A stretch of 20,265 nt of DNA from CAZIPZ01 sp964541075 (GTDB taxonomy: Bacteria; Acidobacteriota; Terriglobia; 20CM-2-55-15), in the NCBI GenBank assembly GCA_964541075.1, contig CAZIPZ010000056.1, positions 1-20,265 on the forward strand. Reading direction: 5' to 3'. The notes beneath the pieces were generated by a model. That model was not told the origin of the DNA. It made no database searches and saw only the letters and a program-made list of their open reading frames with translations. Positions within the stretch are counted from its first letter, which is position 1. Each line of letters begins with the position of its first letter. Shown here one piece after another: positions 12,714 through 20,265 of the stretch. Made by a program: the position numbers and the translations under genes.

Positions 12714-13441
12714 GCAACTTCAAATGGATGATCGAGGTTTTCCGGATCGTAAAGAATCCGCTGACATGCATCGCATGCAATGATCTGGTCGTTCTTCCGA
12801 ATCTCCTGGAACACCTGAGGACGGATGCGCACCTTGCAAACCTCGCAGACGTAATCGCGAGCCGCAGCAACCGCTATGCCTCCGCGAGCTTTACGGACGC
12901 GTTCGTAACGGGGGAGAAGGTCGGATGAAAGTGAAGACTCCAGATCTTTTCGTTCTTTAACGTAGGCTTCGAGGGCGCTCACATCACGGCGATTCTCTTC
13001 TTCAAGCAGCTTGCGCTCCTCATTGACGCGCTGCTGGTCTTCTTTGAGTCGACCTTCTGCGGTTTTGATCTCCGACTGCAGAGATTCTGCGGAAATCATG
13101 AGGCTGAGTATCTCGTCCTCGATCTTGCTGATCGCCTTCTGAATGTGCTCGATCTCATGCTGAAGCGCGCGATACTCTTCGTTGGTTTTCACCGACAGCA
13201 TCTGTTCGCGATACTTTGAAATCTTGCCTTCGTTAGTGCTGATTTCACCTTCAAGTTTCTTACGATTTGTCTGGTTGTCTTTCACCTTATTCTTGGCGGC
13301 TTCGACGCCGGACGTAGCTGCGCGCAGCTTTTCGTCTAGAGCTTTGGAAAATCCCGGAAATCTATCGATTCGGATCCGAAGTTCTTGAATGGAGAGATCG
13401 ATGGCCTGAATGCGGATCAGTTGCTTGAGGTCAGAGTTCAT
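12710..13441 (-). CDS. Coiled-coil C4 zinc-ribbon protein
   Basis: A 243-residue protein with a long heptad-rich coiled coil (about residues 5-185, rich in Glu, Lys, Leu and Ile, including LKQLIRIQAIDLSIQELR and YRALQHEIEHIQKAISKIEDEI) and a C-terminal zinc ribbon with Cys199, Cys202, Cys223 and Cys226 (CEVC and CDAC). This is the widespread bacterial C4-type zinc-ribbon family, whose precise function is not settled; nucleic-acid binding is an inference. The ATG lies only 11 bases after the 3' end of a same-strand tRNA gene and has no Shine-Dalgarno. It is coupled to rnhA by a four-base overlap, suggesting the two act in related RNA or DNA transactions. Confidence 0.9.
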   Translation of the reverse strand: MNSDLKQLIRIQAIDLSIQELRIRIDRFPGFSKALDEKLRAATSGVEAAKNKVKDNQTNRKKLEGEISTNEGKISKYREQMLSVKTNEEYRALQHEIEHIQKAISKIEDEILSLMISAESLQSEIKTAEGRLKEDQQRVNEERKLLEEENRRDVSALEAYVKERKDLESSLSSDLLPRYERVRKARGGIAVAAARDYVCEVCKVRIRPQVFQEIRKNDQIIACDACQRILYDPENLDHPFEVA

Positions 13442-13452
13442 TTCGTAAAAAG

Positions 13453-13526
13453 TGGGCCCAGTAGGACTTGAACCTACGACTGCCCGGTTATGAGCCGGGA
13501 GCTCTAACCGACTGAGCTATGGGCCC
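13453..13526 (-). tRNA. tRNA with CAU anticodon, probably tRNA-Ile2 (lysidine type); elongator Met possible
   Basis: A complete 74-base cloverleaf on the minus strand: acceptor GGGCCCA/TGGGCCC, D stem GCTC/GAGC, anticodon stem CCCGG/CCGGG with loop CTCATAA (anticodon CAT), T stem GTAGG/CCTAC with loop TTCAAGT, and discriminator A. CCA is not encoded. The C4-G69 and C5-G68 acceptor pairs agree with what I know of lysidine-synthetase recognition of tRNA-Ile2, and the T arm resembles Bacillus tRNA-Ile2, so isoleucine is favoured over elongator methionine. Initiator tRNA is unlikely because the anticodon stem lacks the three G-C pairs in initiator order. It lies between rpoD and the zinc-ribbon gene on the same strand. 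Confidence 0.93.
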
Positions 13527-13587
13527 AGTAGCAGCAGCGGACGCTGCAGACGTCAGGTCGATCCGTCATCTGCGGCTCCATATTACC

Positions 13588-15291
13588 TTAGTCCCGGCCG
13601 GTTCCGTCGAGGAATGCACGCAGCCGGCGGCTTCGACTCGGATGACGCAACTTGCGGAGCGCCTTCGCTTCAATTTGTCGGATGCGTTCGCGAGTAACCG
13701 CAAAGTTTTGGCCCACTTCTTCAAGAGTGTGCTCGGTTCCGTCCTCGAGGCCAAATCGCATCTTGATGACTCTTTCCTCTCGCGGTGTGAGAGTGTTCAA
13801 AACCTGTTCAGTCATCTCCTTGAGATTGATGTTGATCACTGCGTCCGCGGGAGAAACCACGCCGCGATCCTCGATGAAATCTCCCAGATGCGAATCTTCC
13901 TCTTCACCGATGGGAGTTTCGAGGGAGATCGGCTCCTGAGCAATCTTCAGAACCTTGCGAACCTTGGACACAGGTATGTCCATACGCTTTGCAATTTCCT
14001 CACTAGTAGGCTCACGTCCGAGTTCCTGTACGAGAGCGCGCGATGTCCGGATCAACTTGTTAATGGTCTCGATCATGTGTACAGGAATACGAATGGTGCG
14101 CGCCTGATCGGCGATGGCGCGGGTGATGGCTTGACGAATCCACCACGTGGCGTAGGTTGAGAATTTATACCCACGCCGGTACTCGAACTTGTCGACTGCC
14201 TTCATCAGGCCTATGTTTCCTTCCTGAATGAGGTCAAGGAACTGAAGTCCACGGTTGGTGTACTTCTTCGCGATCGAAACGACAAGCCGGAGGTTTGCCT
14301 CGACGAGTTCACGCTTGGCCACTTCGGCCTGCACCTGGCCCTGCAGAATCGTTTGCAACGTCCTCTTCAGTTCCAGCGCAGTCGACTTCGTTTCTTCCTC
14401 CATCTCGGAGATCTTCTTCTTAACGGTGCGAATGTCTTTCTGGACCGCGGCGCGGTACTCCTTCTTCGTGTGATCTGCCTTTCGCTCAAGACGGTTGAGT
14501 TCCTGCTCGAGCGGCCTCATCTTCTCGACGGTGCCTTTCATGAAACCCATGAGGCGAAGCTTTTCCGAATTCGAAAATTCCAACGAGCGAACCAACTGTG
14601 AAAGTCGCACCCGTGTCCGCCCTAGGTTCCACCACGCACGGCGATATTGGGATTTCTTCAAGCGCTTGGATGCGTCCAATTTGACTCGAAGCTGATTGAC
14701 CTTCTTTGAGATCTTGTTGATCTGATCGATAATTTCCAGTGTCTCCTGGTGTTTTTCCTCGATTTTTTCGTCAGTCAGTTCTTCGTCGCTGAACTGCAGG
14801 ATGTCCTTGATGATGCTTGGATCCTTGGTTAGTTGCTCGCCAAGTGAAATGATCTCGCGAACAATCACAGGGGACCTTGAAAGCGATTTGAGAACCGTCA
14901 ACTGGCCGCGCTCGATGCGTTTCGCAATTTCGACCTCACCGTCCCTTGTCAACAGGGGAACGGTTCCCATCTCGCGCAAATACATGCGCACGGGATCGTT
15001 CGTTTTTTCGAGCGCGCCGGGAGTTAGATCCAGTTCCAGATCTTCGGGCTGATCTGCATCGAATTTCTTTTCTCCGGGAATCTTGTCGAGTGCCGCGAAA
15101 TTCTGGTCTTCGGTGTCGATGACTTCGATACCGGCCGTTCCGAAGGCCGAAAAAAGGTCGTCCAGATCCTCAGCCGAGGCGCTGATCTCGGGAGGAAGCA
15201 GGTCGCTCACCTCGTCATAAAGCAGGTAGCCCTTTTCCTTACCGATATCGATTAGCTTTTGAACCTCATCATATTTATCTTCGAGTCCCAA
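13588..15291 (-). CDS. rpoD: RNA polymerase primary sigma factor (sigma-70)
   Basis: The housekeeping sigma factor, 567 residues. The start is taken as TTG at 15291, because GGAGG (15297-15301) sits five bases upstream and the result, LEDKYDEVQKLIDIGKEKGYL, is the usual region 1.1 opening; the longer frame adds 14 unrelated residues. Region 1.2 is at about 98-130 (NDPVRMYLREMGTVPLLTRDGE), a charged non-conserved region follows, and region 2 starts near 325 (EANLRLVVSIAKKYTNRGLQ). The -10 recognition segment FSTYATWWIRQAITRAIADQ lies near 377-396, then region 3 and the region 4 helix-turn-helix (TLEEVGQNFAVTRERIRQIE). These support TATAAT-type promoters in this genome. It follows dnaG at 148 bases, as in the classic macromolecular synthesis operon, but rpsU is absent. 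Confidence 0.97.
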   Translation of the reverse strand: MGLEDKYDEVQKLIDIGKEKGYLLYDEVSDLLPPEISASAEDLDDLFSAFGTAGIEVIDTEDQNFAALDKIPGEKKFDADQPEDLELDLTPGALEKTNDPVRMYLREMGTVPLLTRDGEVEIAKRIERGQLTVLKSLSRSPVIVREIISLGEQLTKDPSIIKDILQFSDEELTDEKIEEKHQETLEIIDQINKISKKVNQLRVKLDASKRLKKSQYRRAWWNLGRTRVRLSQLVRSLEFSNSEKLRLMGFMKGTVEKMRPLEQELNRLERKADHTKKEYRAAVQKDIRTVKKKISEMEEETKSTALELKRTLQTILQGQVQAEVAKRELVEANLRLVVSIAKKYTNRGLQFLDLIQEGNIGLMKAVDKFEYRRGYKFSTYATWWIRQAITRAIADQARTIRIPVHMIETINKLIRTSRALVQELGREPTSEEIAKRMDIPVSKVRKVLKIAQEPISLETPIGEEEDSHLGDFIEDRGVVSPADAVININLKEMTEQVLNTLTPREERVIKMRFGLEDGTEHTLEEVGQNFAVTRERIRQIEAKALRKLRHPSRSRRLRAFLDGTGRD

Positions 15292-15439
15292 ATGATCCTC
15301 CCAAGGCGAAAGTGCGAAGAACGCCAGCAGCACATCCCAGCAGTTTTCCCACCAACCTGCCGCAGCGCTCCAGGGTCGCTTTCACCCCAAATTCCATGTA
15401 TAAATGCTCAATCTACTAATAAGCTGCTTGCTTGCGTTT

Positions 15440-17167
15440 TCAAGTTCTCAAAGCCCGTACGCGGGCTTTCTCGACGGAAATCTCCATCTGCATTCTGACC
15501 AATTCGGCCGGCGCGGCCCCGGAGCCGTACTGCTTCAGTTGTTCACGGATCTCCTTTTCTTTTTGGACGAGATGCGCCTGATAGAGTTGTCCTAGTGAAA
15601 CGGACGCGATTTCCGCTGTAATTTGCTTAAAAGGCTCCAAAACCGCCGCCCGCACGGCGCTCTTGAGTTGTTCGTCTGAAATATCCTGAAGAGCAGTTTC
15701 GACGTTTAAAACGGGATCTTTGATAAGACGTTCCAATACCGGCCCCGACCAAATCGTGGACATAAAGTCCGCTCGGAGAAATGGCTGAAGGGCTCCAGCA
15801 ATGGTTTTGTCTTGTAGAAGAGCCTGAATCAACTGCTTTTCCGCCAGAGTCAGAGTCCGAGCGGATTCCTCCGCCCTGAAGGTGCGAATTATCCGGGGGA
15901 GTGAAGGCCGCCGGGGTGAAAGGTTGAGACGTTCGAAAATAACACTTTCGGGCACTCTAAAGCCGTCTGCGACAGCTCTTGCCACCTCCAGCTGCTCCAC
16001 CCGATCCTGGATCTTGGCCACGTGGTCCATAACGTCCCGAACCGCTTTCGCTTTCATGGCAGGCTCATCCAGATCATGCCGGCTGGCTGCTTCGGTCATA
16101 AGGTGCTGCCAGAAATGGGGAGCCTTGGAAAGCAACCTTGAATAAACCTCTCCGCCTTCCTTCCGCACAAAATCGTCCGGATCAAGGCCGTCCGGCAATT
16201 TGAGAATTCGGACTCGAAGACCCTTTCCCAAAAGCAAATCGATCGAACGCTGCATCGCGTTCTGTCCGGCGCTGTCGGGATCGTAATTCATGACCACCTC
16301 CGGGACATATCGGGCCATGATGGCAACCTGCTGCTGGGTCAAGCTGGTGCCGCAGGAGGCTACGACGTTTTCGATCCCTGCCTGGTGCAAACTCAGGCAG
16401 TCGAAGTATCCCTCGACCACAACCAGACGTTCTGCTTTCTGTGCTGCGTCCCGGGCCAGATGCATGGCGTAAAGTACATGCGACTTGGAATAAAGGAGAG
16501 ATTCTGCGGAATTGAGGTATTTCGGCAGGCTGTCCTCGCTCAATGCACGCCCGCCGAACGCGATGGTTTTACCGCGCTCATTCCAGATCGGAAACATCAG
16601 ACGTCGTCGAAAACGCTCGTACACTTCGCCTCTATCGTTTTTCACGAACAAGCCTGTTTCAAGCAGATCTTTAGCTCGCAAGTGGGCCATTAATCCAGAA
16701 GAGGGCGCATATCCCAACCGAAACCGTTCCGCAAACTCCCGCTTGATCTTGCGTTTCTCCAGAGCCTGCTGTGCATGCATGCCTTCTTCTGAAGAAAGCA
16801 TCTGTCGAAAGAAGGAAGCCGCACGTTCGTTAATCTCAAAAAGCTGTTTACGCTCGTCTGTTTTCTTATCGTCGAATCCCGGATCATTAGGAATCGAAAT
16901 TCCACATTTTTCGGCCACTATGCGCACAGACTCAGGGAATGAAACTTTCTCTGCCAGCATTACGAATGAGAAGACATCCCCTCCAACTCCACAGCCGAAG
17001 CAGTGGAAAATCTGTTTCTCTCGATGGACTGAAAACGAAGGTGTTTTTTCGGCGTGAAACGGGCAGAGCGCCTTAAAGGCACTACCCGCGCCCTTCAGGC
17101 TCACATAATCCGAAACGACTCTAATGATGTCGGCAGAGTCACGAACGGTTTCGGAAAAGTTCTTCAT
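15440..17167 (-). CDS. dnaG: DNA primase
   Basis: DnaG makes the RNA primers for DNA replication. The 575-residue protein has the CHC2 zinc finger (Cys35, His38, Cys56, Cys59, in CPFHAEKTPSF and CFGCGVGGD), the catalytic core (FRRRLMFPIWNERGKTIAFGGR, PKYLNSAESLLYSKSHVLY) and the TOPRIM domain with VVEGYFD (Glu252) and the NYDPDSAG metal-binding Asp296 and Asp298. The C-terminal helicase-binding region is present but short and divergent. The ATG at 17167 gives the family start MKNFSETVRDSADIIRVVSDYV; no strong Shine-Dalgarno is seen. A weak promoter lies at 17203-17230. Together with rpoD it forms the conserved dnaG-rpoD pair. Confidence 0.97.
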   Translation of the reverse strand: MKNFSETVRDSADIIRVVSDYVSLKGAGSAFKALCPFHAEKTPSFSVHREKQIFHCFGCGVGGDVFSFVMLAEKVSFPESVRIVAEKCGISIPNDPGFDDKKTDERKQLFEINERAASFFRQMLSSEEGMHAQQALEKRKIKREFAERFRLGYAPSSGLMAHLRAKDLLETGLFVKNDRGEVYERFRRRLMFPIWNERGKTIAFGGRALSEDSLPKYLNSAESLLYSKSHVLYAMHLARDAAQKAERLVVVEGYFDCLSLHQAGIENVVASCGTSLTQQQVAIMARYVPEVVMNYDPDSAGQNAMQRSIDLLLGKGLRVRILKLPDGLDPDDFVRKEGGEVYSRLLSKAPHFWQHLMTEAASRHDLDEPAMKAKAVRDVMDHVAKIQDRVEQLEVARAVADGFRVPESVIFERLNLSPRRPSLPRIIRTFRAEESARTLTLAEKQLIQALLQDKTIAGALQPFLRADFMSTIWSGPVLERLIKDPVLNVETALQDISDEQLKSAVRAAVLEPFKQITAEIASVSLGQLYQAHLVQKEKEIREQLKQYGSGAAPAELVRMQMEISVEKARVRALRT

Positions 17168-17202
17168 CTGCTGCCGCGGGCCCCAAAAACGAAATCAGCT
17201 AA

Positions 17203-17230
17203 TCTATATGTTTTTAGCAGAAATTTGCAA
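17203..17230 (-). promoter_or_regulatory. Possible promoter of dnaG
   Basis: On the minus strand TTGCAA (17225-17230) and TATAGA (17203-17208) are 16 bases apart, each matching four of six consensus positions, with a predicted start about 29 bases before the dnaG ATG. Modest evidence. Just upstream, a GCCGGC-6-GCCGGC hairpin (17255-17272) followed by TCCCTCTT could end transcripts arriving from mutS2. Confidence 0.35.
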
Positions 17231-17282
17231 CTCTTTTGGCGCTTCCAAGAGGGAGCCGGCCGCATTGCCGGCAGGGTCTAGA

Positions 17283-17420
17283 GAGTGAGGGGAAGCCGAT
17301 TCGCATTGATCACGGCGATGCTCGACAACGAAAGTCCCCGGCAACCCCTATCGGCCCAAAGGGTTGCGCAGGAACGGGCTGTCATGGTCGTGATGTTTAG
17401 GATTTCTCCCCCTGTCACTC
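17283..17420. ncRNA. Nested inverted repeats in the dnaG-mutS2 gap, candidate structured RNA
   Basis: The 310 bases between dnaG and mutS2 (17168-17477) hold no convincing gene but do hold concentric pairings. Outer stem: GAGTGA 17283-17288 with TCACTC 17415-17420, continued by GGGG 17289-17292 with CCCC 17409-17412. Middle stem: 17309-17320 with 17383-17394, 12 positions, 11 of which pair on the plus strand counting one G-U. Inner stems: CCCG 17337-17340 with CGGG 17375-17378, and GCAACCC 17341-17347 with GGGTTGC 17361-17367. An internal loop of about 16 by 14 bases separates the outer and middle stems. The strand is uncertain: base pairing is slightly better on plus, while a weak TATTAC box at 17426-17431 would start a minus transcript at the outer stem. 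I cannot assign it to a known RNA family. Confidence 0.45.
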
Positions 17421-17477
17421 CTTGAGTAATAGCGCCATTGCGTTTGCAACGAAGGTGCGTTATGCGGACTCAGGACA

Positions 17478-19847
17478 CTAGCTCCGGAGGGTCACAACAG
17501 TCACTCCTCGGCCGCCTTCAGAATGGTGAGCCGCCTCGAATTTGGCCACATGAGGGTGACCAGTGAGGAGTTCCGTCACCGCCTGCCGCAAAGCGCCGGT
17601 CCCGCTTCCATGGACGATCCGAATTTGAGTCATCTCGGCTAGGAAAGCATCGTCGAGAAATTTGTCCGTCCGCTCGACAGCTTCATCCACTTTGCATCCC
17701 ACAATATTCAGCTCGTTTTTTCCAAGTTCCTTGCTGGTGGAAACATTCAAGTGCACGCCCGGCGGCAACTGAATGGGAGATTTCGCAATTACTTCGAGGT
17801 CTGAGAGGGGTCTTCGAAGTTTAATATTGCCCACCAACACTTCCGCTTCGCCTTCTTGAACGGTCATCACTGATCCGTTCACGCCTAAAGACAGGACGCG
17901 CACAGACGCCCCCTCCCTTGGCAACTCCACAGTCGGCGATTTCTGAAGACCTGCGTCGAGAGCAGGGCTGTAGTCGGTGCGCTGGAGGCGTTCTTTTTCC
18001 CTCTTAACTTCCGCGGTCGCCTGAGCCTTGGCGTTTGCCAACTTTCTCTGATATTTCTTAACAGAGTCGTCGTGGACAGCTTCCAAATCGCGTGCGGCGC
18101 GCGATGACATCTCCTGTACGATCTGTTCGAGTCTTCTCTCGACCTGAGCAACCTCAGTCTTATACTTCTCCGCGAGGCGCTCGAGTTCCTTTTCCTTCCA
18201 TAATTCAAAGTCGAGACGCGTTTTTTCGAGCTGCTTTTGTTGCCTGTCGAGATCGGCCAGGCGCTGTCTTAACTCTTCAACATAATGCGCGGCGTCAACG
18301 TCTGCGGAGTCCAGGAATCCGGCCGCCAAGGTAAGAACGACTGCGGGTAGCAGCAACCTTTGAGCGATCTTCAATCCGCTTGATGCGCCGGCGAGGCCAT
18401 GGATCAGCCGGTATGTTGGCTGAAGTGTGATTTCGTTGAATTCCATTGCAGCGTTCGCTACGCCGGGGGTTGTCTCCGCGTAGAGTTTGAGGCGATTGTA
18501 ATGAGTTGTAGCGACAGTCAAAGCTCCTATTTGACGGAACTGTTCCAAAACTGCGCGCGCCAGCGCCGCTCCTTCTCCCGGCTCCGTGCTGCTTCCTATC
18601 TCGTCGAGCAGTATCAAAGATTGGGGAGTCGCCGATTCGAACATGGACCGGATTGCAAGGACGTGAGCCGAAAATGTGCTGAGATGGTCGGTGATGGATT
18701 GCTGATCGCCAATATCCGCCAGAATCCTATCGAAAATGGGCACAGTCGCTTCGTCCGCAGGAACCGGTATACCGGATTGAGCCATGAGTGCGATCATTCC
18801 CACCGTCTTAAGGACAACACTTTTGCCGCCGGCATTCGGGCCGCTGATGACGAGCACACGGCGATGTGAATCTAGATCGAGCGACACCGGGGTCATGGCT
18901 GAATTTTCTTGGCGCAAATTGTCGTCCAGGAGCGGATGGCGCGCCTTGACAAGGCTCAGCAGTGATCCACGCGAGAAAACGGGTCGAACACAATCGAATT
19001 CTCTTCCGAATCTGGCCTTCGCAAAGACAACCTCAAGATAGGCTGCCAATGACCGAGCATGCCGGAGCAGGCTGACGTTTTGCTGGATGACGTCTGTCAA
19101 CTCAGCAAGGATTCGGGCAATCTCCAGCCGTTCGTCCTCTTGCAAACGAACCATTTCGTTGTTCATTTCAAGAACAGCCAAGGGCTCCATGAAAACCGTC
19201 GCGCCGCTGGATGAACTTCCGTGAACGACGCCTTGGAAAGTTCGTTTTTGCTCCGTTCGAACAGGAATCACAAATCTGCCGTTTCGGATCGTAATAACCT
19301 GATCCTGAAGCTGGCCGGCGTGATCAGGGCTGCGCACAATCGACTCTAGTTTGTCTGTCAATCGCGCCCGCGTTGCGCTCAACGCCCTACGAATGCGAGC
19401 CAAGTTGGGACTGTATTTCTCGTCGATCTCACCATTTTGAATTGCACGTCCCAAATGCTTCGCTAGATCGCGAAGGTCCGGCAATCGGTGGGCGGTATGC
19501 GCCAGACCGGGATAATGCTCCTTGAGGTCTTTCCAGCGAACGCGAAGGCCTTCGTTTTGTGACAGAAAAGTCTGGATGGACTCAATCTCTGGAATGTCCA
19601 AAGTTGAGCCTGCGACAGTCAATTTGTCGATGGCTTGGGGCAAGAGTGCAATGTTGTTGAAAGGAATTCGATGCTCCCGAAGATACGACATCGCCTCAGA
19701 GGTGATTTCGTGCTCGCGAATGAGATCTTGTTCGCCGAGGGTTGGTTTCAGGTCTTCAAGCAGCGTGCTGCCGGCTTCTGTCGATACGTAGCGTCCCAGA
19801 AGATGCTTGAGCTTCTGATATTCAAGTGCGTGGAGGGAAAAGTCCAT
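17478..19847 (-). CDS. mutS2: MutS2 family ATPase with Smr domain
   Basis: MutS2 is a MutS relative without the mismatch-recognition domain. It suppresses recombination, and in some bacteria resolves collided ribosomes. The 789-residue protein has the core and clamp helices (about 1-320), Walker A GPNAGGKS (336-343), LADIGDQQSITDHLSTFSAH (from about 376) with the ABC-type signature helix, Walker B LILLDEIGSS (Asp415, Glu416) and TTHYNRLK, then a long coiled coil (about 520-640), a KOW-like beta region and a C-terminal Smr nuclease-type domain (about 713-789) with HGSGTGALR. The Smr LDLRG/LDxH motif is degenerate here (LNIVGCKVDEA). It starts 20 bases after larB on the same strand, without an obvious ribosome site. 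Confidence 0.95.
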   Translation of the reverse strand: MDFSLHALEYQKLKHLLGRYVSTEAGSTLLEDLKPTLGEQDLIREHEITSEAMSYLREHRIPFNNIALLPQAIDKLTVAGSTLDIPEIESIQTFLSQNEGLRVRWKDLKEHYPGLAHTAHRLPDLRDLAKHLGRAIQNGEIDEKYSPNLARIRRALSATRARLTDKLESIVRSPDHAGQLQDQVITIRNGRFVIPVRTEQKRTFQGVVHGSSSSGATVFMEPLAVLEMNNEMVRLQEDERLEIARILAELTDVIQQNVSLLRHARSLAAYLEVVFAKARFGREFDCVRPVFSRGSLLSLVKARHPLLDDNLRQENSAMTPVSLDLDSHRRVLVISGPNAGGKSVVLKTVGMIALMAQSGIPVPADEATVPIFDRILADIGDQQSITDHLSTFSAHVLAIRSMFESATPQSLILLDEIGSSTEPGEGAALARAVLEQFRQIGALTVATTHYNRLKLYAETTPGVANAAMEFNEITLQPTYRLIHGLAGASSGLKIAQRLLLPAVVLTLAAGFLDSADVDAAHYVEELRQRLADLDRQQKQLEKTRLDFELWKEKELERLAEKYKTEVAQVERRLEQIVQEMSSRAARDLEAVHDDSVKKYQRKLANAKAQATAEVKREKERLQRTDYSPALDAGLQKSPTVELPREGASVRVLSLGVNGSVMTVQEGEAEVLVGNIKLRRPLSDLEVIAKSPIQLPPGVHLNVSTSKELGKNELNIVGCKVDEAVERTDKFLDDAFLAEMTQIRIVHGSGTGALRQAVTELLTGHPHVAKFEAAHHSEGGRGVTVVTLRS

Positions 19848-19867
19848 TGGTGGTGGCGTAATGGGCG

Positions 19868-20265
19868 TTAGAGGCGATTGATAAGGCTTGCCACAACCGC
19901 CGCCCCGAACCCATTGTCAATATTCACTACCGCTACGTTTGACGCACAACTATTGAGCATGCCAAGCAGGGCGGATAAGCCGCCAAAACTTGCGCCATAA
20001 CCGACGCTTGTCGGAACCGCGATAACGGGCGCCGCAACCAATCCTCCAACAACGCTCGGTAAAGCGCCTTCCATTCCGGCAATTACGATGATTACACGCG
20101 CTTGCGTGAGACGCGCACGACGATTCAGCAACCGATGCAGTCCCGCCACTCCTACATCGTAGAGGGTTTCCACAGTGTTGCCCATGATGTTCAGGGTCAC
20201 GGCTGCTTCTTCGGCGACCGGCATGTCGGATGGGACCAACAAGCCCATCTTCAACCGGGTGAAGT
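19868..20265 (-). CDS. larB: LarB, nickel-pincer nucleotide cofactor biosynthesis carboxylase/hydrolase (N-terminus outside window)
   Basis: LarB carboxylates the pyridinium ring of nicotinic acid adenine dinucleotide and hydrolyses its phosphoanhydride, the first step to the nickel-pincer cofactor of lactate racemase and related enzymes. The fragment is the PurE-like C-terminal domain: SDMPVAEEAAVT, TLYDVGVAGLHRLL, ARVIIVIAGMEGALPSVVGGL, PVIAVPTSVGYGASFGGLSALLGMLNSCASNVAVVNIDNGFGAAV. The Cys in NSCA is the conserved catalytic one. The frame stays open to the window edge, so an apparent ATG near 20254 is internal. The segment before SDMPVAEEA (GLLVP) looks about two residues shorter than the usual TAGTSD form. 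It is followed after 20 bases by mutS2 on the same strand. larC and larE are not in the window. Confidence 0.9.
   Translation of the reverse strand, partial: FTRLKMGLLVPSDMPVAEEAAVTLNIMGNTVETLYDVGVAGLHRLLNRRARLTQARVIIVIAGMEGALPSVVGGLVAAPVIAVPTSVGYGASFGGLSALLGMLNSCASNVAVVNIDNGFGAAVVASLINRL

Noticed and set aside
13519..14160. A 213-codon plus-strand frame opposite the end of rpoD and the tRNA
   Set aside because: It starts in the tRNA and is the reverse strand of conserved sigma-70 regions 3-4.
17278..17418. A minus-strand frame of 46 codons (GTG start, AAGGAG nearby) inside the dnaG-mutS2 gap
   Set aside because: It overlaps the nested inverted repeats almost exactly, its composition is Arg/Cys/Ser-rich without recognisable features, and the AAGGAG is too close to the GTG. 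A leader peptide cannot be excluded but is not supported.
1..20265. CRISPR arrays, insertion sequences, phage genes, attachment sites
   Set aside because: No spaced repeat array, transposase, integrase or flanking terminal repeats seen on either strand; all long frames are core genes.
20180..20265. Possible frameshift in larB before SDMPVAEEA
   Set aside because: The other frames do not give a better LarB match and the open frame continues to the window edge, so a two-residue indel in the family is simpler.

Overview
The window is a gene-dense stretch of about 20 kb of chromosomal core genome from a Gram-negative-type bacterium. Base composition looks even and slightly GC-rich, and I see no insertion sequence, phage gene or CRISPR array. 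The mix of genes (trmD-rplS, pyrR-pyrB-pyrC, an Anbu/alpha-E/ATP-grasp cluster, larB-mutS2-dnaG-rpoD, a small RRM protein) suggests an Acidobacteriota-like soil lineage. That placement is an impression from gene content, not a measured phylogeny.

Layout. (1) 1-1492, plus strand: the end of trmD, rplS, a small membrane protein and a ThiE/TenI-like gene. Two of the junctions are 4-base ATGA overlaps. (2) 1480-5884: two divergent pyrimidine operons. pyrD-pyrF reads leftward and pyrR-pyrB-pyrC reads rightward from a 34-base shared promoter region. Together they encode aspartate carbamoyltransferase, dihydroorotase, dihydroorotate dehydrogenase, OMP decarboxylase and the regulator PyrR; carAB and pyrE are not here. 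(3) 5888-8320, minus: leuS with its own promoter. (4) 8463-12256, minus: the accessory-looking part. It holds an operon of ATP-grasp-type protein, alpha-E protein and Anbu proteasome-like peptidase. After it come a tandem repeat, a consensus promoter, a short structured leader or small RNA with an intrinsic terminator, and an RRM RNA-binding protein. (5) 12300-13526, minus: tRNA(CAU), a coiled-coil zinc-ribbon protein and an RNase HI. (6) 13588-20265, minus: rpoD, dnaG, mutS2 and partial larB, with a 310-base gap between dnaG and mutS2 that contains strong nested inverted repeats.

Most noteworthy signals. The Anbu operon has a near-consensus promoter whose -10 box ends 10 bases before an ATG. 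Codons 2-13 of that frame are a perfect-looking intrinsic terminator ending in seven T, so translation of the first codons could decide whether the operon is transcribed. Similar -10-to-ATG spacings (9-10 bases) at pyrR and leuS suggest that leaderless mRNAs are normal in this organism. A second terminator-containing leader lies before the RRM gene, behind two exact 17-base direct repeats abutting a TTGACA box. A third possible RNA element sits between dnaG and mutS2. Everything here was read by eye; no searches or folding calculations were run.
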